Shown: in pieces, positions 41,810-54,279 of the stretch
Layout of the letters: the number at the start of each line of letters is the position of its first letter
How positions within the stretch are numbered: position 1 is the first letter of the stretch
Origin: Trichoplax sp. H2
Lineage: Eukaryota; Placozoa; Uniplacotomia; Trichoplacea
Reading direction: 5' to 3'
DNA: 64,000 nt
Assembly: GCA_003344405.1 (NCBI GenBank)
Contig: NOWV01000084.1
Location: forward strand, 248,001 to 312,000
Program-made: the position numbers and the translations under genes
The notes under the pieces: generated by a model
Told to the model about the DNA's origin: nothing
Seen by the model: the letters and a program-made list of their open reading frames with translations, nothing else
Database searches by the model: none

Positions 41810-43960
41810 TTTTCAGTCTATAACTGCCTCTGTTAAGGCGCATAGCATGAAAATACTGGAGTCTATGTTATTGAAAAATTATAATTAAGAGACACCAGAA
41901 TGCCGCCATGACAAACAGTGTGCTAAATAAAAGCTGTTGCTGTATAGAAACTGAAAATGACAGTAAGATTAATAGCAATTTTTCAATCAATCAATGTCTC
42001 CCTTTATCCTTGTAGTAAGGATTCCTAAACTCTTGGAGTCCATAATTCGCAGTTCTTGATAATTATAATACGGAACGCTAGAAGACAGCCATTAGATAGT
42101 AGACTAAATGAAACTGCTATTCTCGTATAGGTAGAAAATGACAATAAGATCATTTTTCTGCCTATAAATATCTCCTTAATACTTTTAGTATGGACTCCTA
42201 AGATATAAAGAGTCTATGACTAGTTGTTATTGAGAAGATATAATACGGGATCTTTGAGGACAGCCATTACATAGTAGGCTATATAAAATTACTCTGGTTT
42301 TCTAGGCTGAAAGTGATAGCATATTACATTATGAGCTAAGTAAAACTTCTACATAGGCTGAAAACTAAAAAGATAAATGGTGCTTTTTTTCAGCCGATAA
42401 ATGTCTCTCTTAACGTTCGTAGCATGAAGATATTGGAGCCTATGATTCTTAAAATTAATGCAATTTTTTCAGCTTATAAATATCTCCTTTAATACTTTTC
42501 GCGTAAAAATATAGGAACTTATGCTTTTTAAGATTAATAAAAATTTTCGACTTATTAATGTCTCTTTTATTGCTCTTAGCATGAAAATTTAATTTAAAAT
42601 CAATTGATTTTTCAGCATCTAAATATCTCCGTTAATATTCGTAGCATGAAAGTATAGAAGTCTATATATATCTTAAGATTAAAAGAATTTTTTAGTTTAC
42701 AAATATCTCCTTTAATACCCTTAGTATAAAAATAGAAGAGCTTATGATTCTTAAGATCATAGAATTTTTTCAACTTGCAGACGTTTTCATTAATACTCGT
42801 AGCATGAAATGGTGGAGCCCATAATTCTTAGGATCAATAGAATTTTTTTAACTTACAAATGTCTCTCCATTAATACTCGCAGCTTAAAAATAGAGGAGCC
42901 TATGACTTTTAAGATTAATAAAATTTTTTCGGCTTACGAATTTCTCCTTTAATACTTTTAGTATAAAAATAAAGGAGCTTATAACTCCTAAGATCAATAG
43001 AATTTTTTCAACTTAGAAATGCCTCCTTTAATACTTGTAAAGGGAAAGTAGAGGAGCGTGTGACTTTTAAGATCAATAAAAGTTTTTTAGATTGCAAATG
43101 TCTCCTTTAATAATAATACTGATAGTATGAAATAGAGAAGCTTATAGTCTTAAGATTAATAGATTTTTTTTAACTTACAAATATCCCTTAAGACTCGTAG
43201 ATATCGAAAAAGGTATGACAGTAGACGCTAGAGACCAGCCAAGATACAGTGGGCTAAAATAAAACTACTATACCAGCGTATAGGCTGAAAATGATATTAA
43301 GGTAAATAGTATCTTTTTAACCTATACGTATCTCCCTTAAGACTTGTAAAATGGACCCTAAAATAAAGAACAGCTATTACTTAGTAGGCTAAGTAAAACC
43401 ACGATAGTATATATGCTGAAAATGGAAGTAAGACAAGGAGTATAGTTTTAATTAATAAATGTTTTTTTTAATACTTGCAGTTATTGAAAAGTTATAATAG
43501 GGGATCCTAGAAGACGAGTATTATATAGTGAGCTAAATAAAACTACTTCTATAAGTGGAAAATGATAGTAAGATAAATAAGTGTTTTTCAGCTTTATAAA
43601 TATCTCCCTGAAGACTCTTCCATTTAGAAAAGTTGTGATTAGGAATCTAAAAGACAGCCATTACATAGCCAGCTAAATAAAACAACTCTATCGTATAGGT
43701 TGAAAACGACATGAAGATAAATAGCATTTCCTTAGCCTATGAATATTCTCCTGCAATACTTGTAGTTAGTAAAAGGTTATAATTTGAACTCTAAAGGACT
43801 GCAATGACATAGTCAGCTATATATATAAGTACTGTACGTGGCTGAGAATGACACAAAGATAAACAGCATTTTTCAGCCTTTCAATATCTTCTTAATACTC
43901 ATGGCTATGGAAAAGTAGGTTATAATAGGGGTCGTAGAGCCTAGAGGATCGCCATGACAT
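41810..43960. repeat. Nested tandem array: about 190-bp units around a core of about 80-bp units
   Basis: The outer parts (about 41820-42400 and 43200-43960) repeat a long unit with ACATAGT.GGCTAAATAAAA, TATAGGCTGAAAATGA, AAGATAAATAGCATTTTTCA and AGCCTATAAATATCTCC, then a GTTATTGAAAAGTTATAATA block. The centre (about 42400-43195) repeats only the segment ATGTCTCCTTTAATACTCGT, AGCATGAAAATAGAGGAGCC, TATGATTCTTAAGATCAATA, GAATTTTTTCAACTTACAA about ten times at roughly 80-bp spacing. The short unit shares its leading block with the long one, so it looks like local amplification of a sub-part. Confidence 0.8.
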
Positions 43961-46100
43961 AGTGCGCGAAATTTCAGCTTAGATTATGCATTTTTCATAT
44001 AGTTTAATTCTAATGTAACATAGAACAATGAAAAGTAAAATGCTTATTAATTACATTGCCCATCTACTCAGTAGCAATACTATCCCTTTGGCATTGGGCT
44101 TTATGATTATAGCTTCCTTTAATTTTTTCGTAACTTCATGGCATTTCAACAATTTAATATGAAAAATTTCATCTATTAAAGTTGAAGATTAGTAAAAACA
44201 ATCACATCTTAATCGTTCGACTTCTCATTATTATATGCTATTGCGAGCAGATATTGCATAAAAGTAAATAAAATATCATACTGAGATGGTTTACTAGCGG
44301 GATTAGTGATTATAAACACCTCTCTCTTCATTCTCTAATACTTTAATCATGATTTCTATTTCGTTGTTAATGCTAGATGAAGCAAAATATTGAAACTTCA
44401 GCTTATAAAAAATGAACGATAAGGAAGGTATAGAGATATCCGATAATTTATAACCAAATGCTATATGAGCTGGTATGGAAAATGACCTTGAACGATATAA
44501 TGAAGAAAAATATCACGGGTTTCGGCTTAAATTTGAATGAATTATCTTTAGCTAGAACAGTTTACAATCCCATTGGGCTTTGATAATAAATCAAGTATTA
44601 TATTTTACTTACTAGCGCTTTAGCAAAAGGATATCGTCGATAGTAGGTTACTAGCTTGCGTATCTTACATATCGCCTTAAGGGACAATTTTTTACTTATA
44701 TTGCGGGGCAGCCATACATAAAAGCCGCTGGCAGTCATTCTCTTCCGGATAATTGGAGACAGTAAAGTCCAAAAGGATGGGATGAAAAAAACTTAACAGA
44801 TATAATCTTCCATACAGCAAAAGAATCGTTGCTATACGTTTCAATTTAAACAAAATGAAACTGTTTTGTATCATTTGATCATATCGGTCCTGTCTGATTA
44901 TTTCCTACTGATACTTTTATTTGGCGCAATCAGACCATGGCAATGGTGGCAGGAGTTTGACGATCATTATTGCAATGCAAGAGTTTTATTTTTAGGAAAT
45001 AAAATAACATAAGAAACTGAGCATCCATTATGCTGTATCGGGCAATCAATTTTAATGTGAGCCTTACAAGGAGAGCTTCTGCTAGGAGGATAATTGATAA
45101 TAAAAAATAGTAGGTATTTGTCTAGTAGGAACATTCGATAAGTAGATACTGCAGTATATTGGCTGTTATACAGCAAAAGTTTCTCAACAAGCTTAAATTT
45201 ACGTATAGGAGAGTAAAAATTATGTATAAAATCATTCCAGAAAATAAAATGGCAAGAAATAGTAGTGTAACATAAAACTAAAGTTTACTAACAGTGATAA
45301 CCAACACGACAGGTACAAGTTATATAATTCATTAACTAGATTACAATGATCCATTCAATTTAGCCTTATCTTGTCGATCTGAGAGTATCTAATCCTAAAC
45401 TGTAAATAAAATACTTGCATGATATCTACTCTAAATTATTAAGCAATTTTTTTACGACACATAAACTTTACCAATGCTTGACTATAAAACTATTGCAGGT
45501 ACTGTACTAAATTAGGTATAATAAAGGAGTCAATAAACTCCTTACGGTGTCGTTCTTGGATTTAATATACAGCGAATAAAAGGTTAATATGGAATTTAGT
45601 TAAATATAACTGAGCAAATTAACTATTTAAATGTCGTCTTTAATAAAAGTTATAAATTTCATACTACAATTCTATAACCTTTCTTTTTCTAAACGAATTA
45701 CCATAAGGGCCACCGATAATAGTATGAATACGATATAGTTAGTTTGCGATTGTGGTAGTTACTTATATAAGCAAAATGTAACTGATTTGTAAGGAATCAA
45801 AGTAGAGTCTATTTTTTAAGTTCCTTTAGAGTTAGGACTAACAGTAGCCAAGTAAAATAAATATAAGGATTTCGATTCCTTTTACGATTCTTGCCTTTAC
45901 CATAATTCTACTTTGATTGCTCCATTGCTGATTAAGTTGTATCTATAAAAAACGTGAAACAAATATACAGATTACACATAATTTACTATAATGAGATGGG
46001 ATAGGAACAAAATAGCGAGTCATTCAGAAGACTAAAATCGAGTCTTGATATAGACAAATTTTAAGTCGTGGACCATACGTAACTATAATATCAGTCTTAG
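43961..46100. other. Region downstream of N4BP2, no firm gene
   Basis: Minus-strand frames at 44692-44874 and 44967-45176 have no recognisable domain. A terminal exon of N4BP2 might lie here (its last seen exon ends on a donor-like site), but no candidate resembling the end of an Smr domain was found at a fitting splice phase. Confidence 0.4.
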
Positions 46101-46103
46101 ATA

Positions 46104-49100
46104 TTACCTGTACTTTTTTCTTTTCAGATAAGATACCACCGCAGGCTTAATTCGAGCTTTACCGTCGACGCTGTGAATGCCGCAGCCAACAATGATTGTT
46201 AGATACCGATTATCTTTCTTATGCAAAGATAGGCCTGCATATACAATTCGGTGTTACTTTTAAGTTTAAGAAATCAACAGTGTAAATAATTAAAGATTGA
46301 AAGATGGCAAATGCATACTTACTAGGATCACATTGAATGACTTGCAATTGTTCTTCAACAATTTTTACAGCTTCTGATACAGTAAAACCATGTAAATCTA
46401 AAACTTTGTATTGTCGAAGAGCAATCATTCTGCAATGCAATAAATAATTATCATGAACTGAAGTCCAAAAGTTGCATCCGAAATAGTACCAGTCAGCGGC
46501 ATCATGTAAAGGAAATATTGTAATCTTTTCACTCACCTTGATTGTAACATAATTTCAGCCGCAATATTACGAGCATTTTTACTTAAATTGAAGTAATGTG
46601 TTGCCTATTTAAAATAACAGGCGATCTTTCATGAATTTATAAATAACTCGTAGAATTATATATACTTCAACTTAAATTCATTAATATATGTTACCAACGC
46701 TATAAGTTATACCTGTTCTTGGTAATGACCTGCTACAGAATATTGCTTAGATTGGTAACACTCTCTAGCTTTATTACAGTACTCTCTGGCGGTAGCCGCA
46801 TACTCGGATGATTGTCGGTTATACATCTGAACATCTACAATGCAGCAATTACGACCTTAGGTAAACTGTCCATATTGCAGCTACCATTATGTATTTACTG
46901 CTATTGTTAATAAAACCCTAGCTAGGCAAGACAAACCCATTTTAGGTTGCATGCTAACGGTAGATGGTGACTTATACGTGGATTCCGTTTCATCTCTTGT
47001 GCTTGTAATTACTTTACCAGCACTTGCATCTTGTTTGTTGGGCTCGCCAAAGCCACATACTTCCTCCAGGAAAGTTACTGTATCTTCTAAATTATAACTA
47101 ATAGTAACACAGCACGACCGAGTTAAAATATATTTAAACGTTCCTTTCAAATCGCACATGAAGATTACCCGGACTGTTCCAGAAAGTCATTTAAAACCAA
47201 CGTATTGATTCCAGGATACCACTGGCTCAGCTTTTCCTGCATTCTCCTAACTACAGGTGCGCTGAGATTGCTCTAATTAAATAAGGTTGTTTGGCTTAAA
47301 ATTTAGATCAGAGTATAACAGATTCCTTTAAATGAATAGCTTGCACTTACTTGTTCTTCATTTTCAATTTTAAAGGCCAATTGTTCGCTGATAATATCTT
47401 TAAAATTCTCTGATGTTATTATAGTAGATAATGAAGCAGATGAATCGCCTATGTCTGATGTATGTGTTCTTTGATCAGCTATCCAATTCTTAGGTACCTC
47501 GTTACAATAATAATTTTCAATATCATTTTCCAACAGCTGCAATTGTCTAGCAATGGCTTCATCTATTGATAACAGTTACATATTATTGTTTTACAAATGG
47601 TGATCGAAGCGATATTATGTTGTACACTAATAACATGGAATATTCTTAGTACCATTATTGACCATTGCATTGTTCTCGTTTTCATGCTTCATCTAAATAA
47701 AAATTACAAGCATTTGTAGAGTTAAAAAATCGTCTTATCGGAGACTACATAAATTTTACAGAAAGGATAGAATACAACTATAATTCGATGAACAAAGACA
47801 ATCACTTAAATATTACTTTTAATGTCTTTAACCACTGCCTATATAGCTCTCTGCCAAAACTCTCATCTATGTACACTTCAAGATCATTGGAATTTTTATT
47901 GCATAGAGCAAGTATTTCTGTAACATTTTTAATATATTAAACATTCATAAATGCACAGATAAATAAAAAGCTCTAAACTATCATTAGCATAGTATCTTCT
48001 GAAATTTAAAATACCTCCTCCATTCACTTCTTCAACTTCGAATTTTTCGCGCAGCCATGATGCTGTAGTATGGGATATCTTTATACTGGGATAAATGGAA
48101 TAATTGCATTTGCCGGTCACCTCTATTCCACTAGTTTCTCCTCGCTCGTTAGGTTCATCATTCATCATGTTCTTTGTAGCTTCGGGAGCCAGTCGATGTT
48201 GATCGTCTGTTAACGTGCGTTGACTTGATAAACGCTCATTCTGTCCGTTATCGTTAACTCTGGCGGTTTTGTTAGGCAATCCTGCCGAATTTTCACCCAA
48301 GATTAATTTAACAGAAGCACTTCGTTCAAATCTTTGCAACATAGATTCTATCTTGTTGAGTGGTACATTATGCGTACAGCGCCTGTAACATTTGTACATT
48401 AAAAAAAAATTAATAGTATTAAATGTTAGCTGGCATTCCTAGCAGCAAATCGACATTTTAAACTTTGCAATGACCTACCTTGCTAACTGATTGGCATTGA
48501 ACTTCCACCAAGTACAAGGTTCAATAAATTCAACATGGTAACCAGCGTTTATAGCCTAATAGAAGCAGCATATTAGAAAGCTCTAGCAGTAAAAATATAC
48601 AACCATAATAATTGAGAGAGATACAAATAAATGCACTTTTCATACGAACCAAAACAACGTATGGTTTCATTTCCCAAAGCTGGGTATTGGTATTATCGAT
48701 GAAAATAGGTGAAATTCCTAAATTTGCATTTTTAACAGCTATCGAGAATAAAAAAATTAATGCTACAATTATGTAGTATACAACTCTGGAAATATTAATG
48801 TATTACCATATTGGTGTCTATCAGTAAGATTTTGTTACTAATTATAAATCTAAACATATTAAAGACAGGTTTGGAGTATATCAAAGCTGAGTCTAAAATC
48901 GAAGTTGGTTACCCTACTTGAGATACACGCAAATACATATAAAATAATACCTTCATTTTGATTCCACGAATGTGCTTCGGAAATTTTTGTAGGATCAAAC
49001 GCGTACCTGTCAATAAGACATGCCAGAAGGGTGACTAATATTTCAATTTTGATAGCGTTGATCTAGAATCAGTTACATATGTTGTATAATAATTCTCATA

Positions 49101-52100
49101 AGCCCTACTAACTTTCCGTCCGGTCCTATAAAATAGTTATCTGTTGATAGGATAATACCTTGATGATTATACTTTTCCAAAAGAAGCCTTCAAATTTCAG
49201 GACATTAAATAAAATTTAAGATATATATGATGGAACTTGAAGAAATTTTGTAAATCATATCGGAAGAGTACGAGAAATGAGATCTACACTTTATCATTCT
49301 TTACCAATGCTGTCATTCATACGAACTGTACAATAGTGTATATATTACACTAAAGTGTCGCTTAAAACCGTTTATTATTACAGTATAGCGTGAATCACTA
49401 TTTAAAGTAGAAAATCAAGAAGAAAATGAAATATGGCATTAACAGAACTTAATGGATACATCGAATGCGCTACAGCACTTTATTACCACGGGTAATTTCT
49501 AATAAATTAACTGATGTACTGCACCTTACTAGCGTTGATTTTCCACTACCTGGACAGCCACGAGCAATGTATAACACTTTTGATATTCCTTTATTTTTTT
49601 CAAGAATTTCTAACATGTAATGAAATAAAAATCACTAAGACAAAACAATGTTAAGGCATAAACAATATTCTTCCTGTCAAGATATGATTTACAGCTACTT
49701 ATTTCTTTACATATTACAAAGTAATACTAGTCCAATATAAAATAATGGGTATAATAATAAAATTTATACTTCTAACACCGCATGATCAGTCGTGGCTTGA
49801 TCATCTTCTTTCTCATAATTTGCGTAACCAGACTATAAACTCGTATCTACATTGTGTACTTAAGGGCATACTACCTGGAGCATACAATCATATACAGCAT
49901 ATAGCGTACAAGGCTACAATTTCCTAGTTTTGAATAATGTGATCATTCACTAATCTTATTGCCTAGCTAGAAAATCGTTATATAAATCAACAGTGCTACC
50001 ATTTTTACTCGTATTTCTATTGCTAATTTATATTAAGAGTGATTTAGGAACAAGCCTAAATTAATAATGTCGTACCGTAACGTTATAACCGCAGTATATC
50101 GTACGAAAAAGTGCATTCGACATATGCATATAGGAGTATACTTGTACAATGAAGCTATCTAAGTAGGCTGTGGGCTACGCCAATAATGCAAGGATATATA
50201 TACATACTAGTATGATATACAAAAATTGTACTTACGGTTGACATAAATTTGAGTTTTATCCATGTTATTTTCCTGTTTGTTAAATTTAGGTTTACGAGCT
50301 GCATAATGTCGATCTTGTACCCTTCTTTCAGAACCTCTTGATTGTTTTATCTGATTTACGGCCTTGCTGTTATTCCAGACAGATTCTAAATTATGGCTAA
50401 AACCCTGATTTAGCGGTTGTTTCGTTAAATTGTTCGTACTTGCATTTCTATTTTTATTTGAGGCCTTTGTCAAGTTAGTTTGGTCATTATTTAGTACATC
50501 AGTGGCTCCTTTTTGAATAGTCGCCATTTCCCAGGGATTCGTATTGGCCAAACTGCGTGATTGATTCCAGGTTGACGAAAGAGATATTAACTTTTCTACG
50601 GCCTTTTCAACTGATACAGCAAAATAAACATGTACAGAATTAAGACGTTCAGGATTCGAATTATAAAAACTGCATTGAAATAATAACTGATGAAAGTTAT
50701 ATGATGTGCAAGGAATACTTTTAATCAGATACTATTACTATTAGTTGATTGTCAAAGTCTGACTACTACTTGAGTGCGAGCATATAGCAAAGTCCTATGT
50801 ATCAGGTGGATGAAAGAAGTTCACCGTACAGAACATTTGCACGCTATAATTATTAACGTATTTATATCTACTACTAAATTAGATCCATTTCACAGAGTAG
50901 ATTTCTATTCCCCTGAAATTGACTCATACTAAAGTCAACAACATATGTTTGATCGCTGCTGAGTTGCAGTAAGTTGTACAAGAAAACAATTTTAAAGTAG
51001 CACTAAGCATGCAGTGGTAATGCACATTGCATACCTGTTAGTCCGATATTAGAACAAGAAATTATTCATTGAAATACAAAGTTGAATTTAATTCTACCTT
51101 AGTAGTAACTATGCAGTTGTGTACACAATTCTGGCATCAGAGAATACAGTTAGTTATTGAGGATAACAACATACATTTGATCACGGCAGACTTGCAGTAA
51201 GTTGTATAAGGTGACAAATTTTAAGTAACACAAACTGTGCAGTTAGATTGCATAACTGCTAGTCTGGAATTAGAGTATAGAATTAATTATTCACTGAAAT
51301 ATAAATTTAGCCTCATTCGACCTTAGTAATAACTATGCAGTTGCACACCTAATTCTAGAATCAGAGAATACAATTATTGAATTAACAACATACGTTTGAT
51401 CGAAGCAGATTTGCAATAAGTTATATAAGGTGACAATTTTAAAGTAGCACTCACTATGCAACTGGATTGCATAGCTGCTAGTCTGGAATCAGAGTATAGA
51501 ATTAATCATTCACTAGAATATAAAATTCATCTCAAATCTACGTACTAACTATGCAGTGGCATGCTCGATTCTGGAATCAGAGTATACTGTATAATTATTT
51601 TACTTTAATGCAAAAATTGACCTTAATTCTACCTTAGTAGCTGCTATGCAATTGAATACCTACTTCTAGAATCAGAGAATATCCTGTAATGATATAATTA
51701 TTGATTTCCTGTCGCACAAATTGATCTATTTGATTGGTACTCAGTATGTACAGAACCAGTTTTAGTAGGATAAGAGATCAATGTTGGTATATCAGGTTTT
51801 AGTAATGCTAACAAAATCGTACGTGTTTACACTGTATAATTATCACTTTAATCAGAGTAATTTAGCAACATCAATTGTGGATAATCTACTTTTAGTTAAG
51901 TTTTATAAGTATTAGAGAAAAACTGTCTGGCATTGTGTAATAGTGTAATTAATCAGTTTAATAATTATAGTATTTAACTGGTCGGATGTTGGATTACGAT
52001 ACTATTAATTCATCGTAAGTTAACTGATTCATTAATCCACTTAGCACCATAAGCTGCAATCCAAGTGATGTTGTATTACCGTTGTCAGTAAGGGATAAAG

Positions 52101-52331
52101 TAAAACACTCGTAGTCCTGTCTGTGTCTTCTACAGTAGCACTATATTTACTTTTACTCAATAGTCATAGTACGATCATCAAGTATTACTTGAATGCATAA
52201 TTAATCATTTAAGTAAAAATTTAAGCGTGATGCAGCTTACCACTTTGGCCAGAGTCTTGAAATATATCTCGGATAATCGCTTCGTCATAATTTGGAAATA
52301 TTTCTTGTAGGTATTGGATATTTTGATCCAT
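46104..52331 (-). CDS. N4BP2: N4BP2-like protein: CUE, P-loop polynucleotide-kinase-like, DUF1771 and Smr domains
   Basis: Seventeen exons join in phase, 5' to 3': 52331-52241, 50610-50236, 49609-49525, 49187-49113, 49006-48951, 48738-48650, 48555-48479, 48382-48015, 47917-47817, 47692-47653, 47562-47351, 47272-47169, 47097-46937, 46834-46713, 46604-46537, 46429-46323, 46213-46104, giving about 746 residues. Residues 1-43 form a CUE domain (QEIFPNYDEAIIRDIF). P-loop GCPGSGKST is at 173-181, an ILSTDNYF motif at about 196-203 (Asp200), and the FIDNTNT strand near 240-246. A second CUE/UBA-like segment lies at about 530-570, DUF1771 at about 612-674, and Smr from about 683 with LDLHG and VGCGIHS. 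The family binds ubiquitin through CUE, has 5'-polynucleotide kinase activity and Smr nicking activity, and partners NEDD4 and BCL3 in mammals. At 746 residues it is far shorter than human N4BP2 (about 1770). The frame reaches TAA right after KKYR; this stop overlaps a GTAATA donor, so a last exon completing Smr may be missing. Confidence 0.92.
50880..51760. repeat. Tandem array in N4BP2 intron 1, units of about 220-235 bp
   Basis: Three clear copies start near 50937, 51167 and 51386 with AACAACATACGTTTGATCG, then GCAGTAAGTTGTATAAGGTG, TAGTCTGGAATTAGAGTATA and ACTATGCAGTTGCACACC. Partial copies of the distal half continue to about 51760. The array occupies much of the 1.6-kb intron 1 (50611-52240). 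Confidence 0.8.
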
Positions 52332-52439
52332 CTCGTCCAGTATGATCAATGTCTGCTTTTCGTAAGTATAGGAAGAGGACTTTTTGATTGCTATTTTTTT
52401 TTTGCTAGAACTCTGCGTTTATTCAAGGTAATGTATCAA

Positions 52440-52830
52440 GACCCACGTCATTAAGTTGTTCTCCGTTCTCTTTTACATTCCTGTCAAACGAAATCACCCT
52501 CGACTGTAGTGGCAAGTATGATCGTTTCTGGCGAAGATGCTATTTGATAATGTTAAGCAACGTCGAAAGGCATTAATGGAGACCCAATATCATAGTTTAC
52601 AGCACTTGTAGGCCCATCATCTTCACCAGCATAGGTCAACTATCATCCATTGAAAGATCGAGTAATGAGTTGTTATAAATGGAGTGTCCAATAGACTAGA
52701 ATAGCTGAGTTGATGTTCGATTAAGTCTCTATCTAATACGTTAAAACTTTCAAACTTGCAAGGATGAATATAAATGCTGGCGTACTATTGTAATCGCTTT
52801 AGTTCTTCCTGATATTTTGGATTTAAGCAG
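52440..52830 (-). pseudogene. Probable decayed coding sequence, unknown family
   Basis: On the minus strand about 52826-52620 reads as protein-like sequence with one internal TAG (after KYQEELKRLQ) and later stretches such as FNVLDRDLIEHQLSY. It then needs a frame change into a segment with YAGEDDGPTSAVNYDIG (about 52640 down to 52560) and SSPETIILATTVEGDF (about 52530), itself broken by two stops. The mixed, charged composition differs from the Ile/Leu/Tyr-rich translations of true AT-rich spacer. I do not recognise the family. It lies just 5' of N4BP2 exon 1 on the same strand, so unrecognised exons with introns are an alternative to decay. Confidence 0.4.
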
Positions 52831-54270
52831 ACGAGAGAGAATTTGCTAACACCTTGGCTAGTCCATACAATTGGTTGATATTATAGAAAAGAGGCCTGGA
52901 CCAGACGTTGAGATGGAAGCTGCACCTATTTTCACTGCAGTGCTGTAGTAAGCCAATTTCGACTGTATTTGACCAGGAATCTCAAAAGATTATGTTGTGT
53001 TTGTCTGATAGGCGTCGTATAGTACTGTTGGAAGAGTTAGACACGATCTAAAATTGCCAAATGGCTAGAGAAAATTGTTGAAAGAGATACCAAGATGCAA
53101 TCGAAAGCTTCACTATTTCTTTTCTAGTTGCTTGCGGCACAGACAGACTGAGCGTGGGTAAATAGTAGAAATAATATAGTGTTGTGGTTGTCAGAAATAG
53201 TAGAGTACTGTTGGAATGGAATACAATGTATATTAAAGCTACCTTGCTGGAGAAAATTCTTGAGAAAGACACCAAGAGAGAAGCCTTATTCCCTTTCTAT
53301 CTTTGCCTTCTTCCAAGGGGTGGCTTTAGACTGGGAGTTGGTACGGCAATAGGAGCGAGATGGAAGAAGAAAATCATTGAAGTTCATGTGGAATTCATAT
53401 TCGAGTCCACTGGACTACAAGGTATGATATGGTACTAAAATGGCCATACTGTATCATATCGTTTGCGGTCTGCATTAGCCTAAGCCTGTGCCATGACTAC
53501 AGTGACGTAATAGCGATAGGGTTTCTTCAAACTTGAGCGCATCGAAAGGAGTTGAAATAGCAAATTAGTTTTGCGCTGGTCGATATTATTGCAAGATTTT
53601 CAATCCTTTTAAGCGACTACAGCTACAAAATAAATACTATGAGCTTACTGTCAGGTTTATCTATCCTGACATCGATCTACAAACGATAGAAAGATTGTAA
53701 ATACCGTTAGAGAAATAAGAAAATGTTATGGTTGGCTTCGACGCTTAGCGCGATGGACTAATAGGAGACGACTTGAACATCGTCAAGAGGTTAAAGCAAA
53801 CTATATGTCTCTCTTAGACAAACATGGAACCCTTACTTTCTTGACAAAACAACCAATTTACAGCATATATGAGTGATAGATAAACCATCAAATTGACAAG
53901 GCCCGAACGAATACTCCAGTGTAACTATTATGTTCGTGGTAAACGGTGTAGGTTCAATTGAGAATCGTTTATTAATAAATTTATGAAGGTATTTATACAT
54001 TTGTTAGATTACTTCACTTATAGTTTAGCTAAATGATTATCCATATAAGATGTAAGATTAGCTTAAAATGATAATTACATAATTAGAACGTTAATCATTT
54101 TAAACTGTGATCCTACAGTACGACTTTTAATCATTCTATATATATAATACTACTTTACAGTATGCTGTATATGTAATTGCTCCATATATAACAGTAACAA
54201 AATGTTTACCCTTCATCATTCAATTTGCATTCTTCTATTGCATAGAATGATAGCAACAAATAAATGAAAC
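52831..54270. other. Spacer with a local duplication and a short coding-like frame
   Basis: An imperfect direct repeat joins about 53025-53120 and 53205-53300: both read GTACTGTTGGAA, later GAGAAAATT.TTGA and GA.ACCAAGA. A plus-strand frame at about 53718-53873 is open for 52 codons with non-spacer composition (HRQEVKANYMSLLDKHG) but has no recognised homologue. Open frames at 53048-53275 (-) and 53184-53438 (+) overlap the duplication and are not supported. Confidence 0.35.
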
Positions 54271-54279
54271 AAATGTCCA

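Noticed and set aside
44692-45176. Minus-strand frames as the missing last exon of N4BP2
   Set aside because: Acceptors at a matching phase exist, but the resulting sequence does not resemble the last strand of Smr and is too long before a Gly-Cys match.
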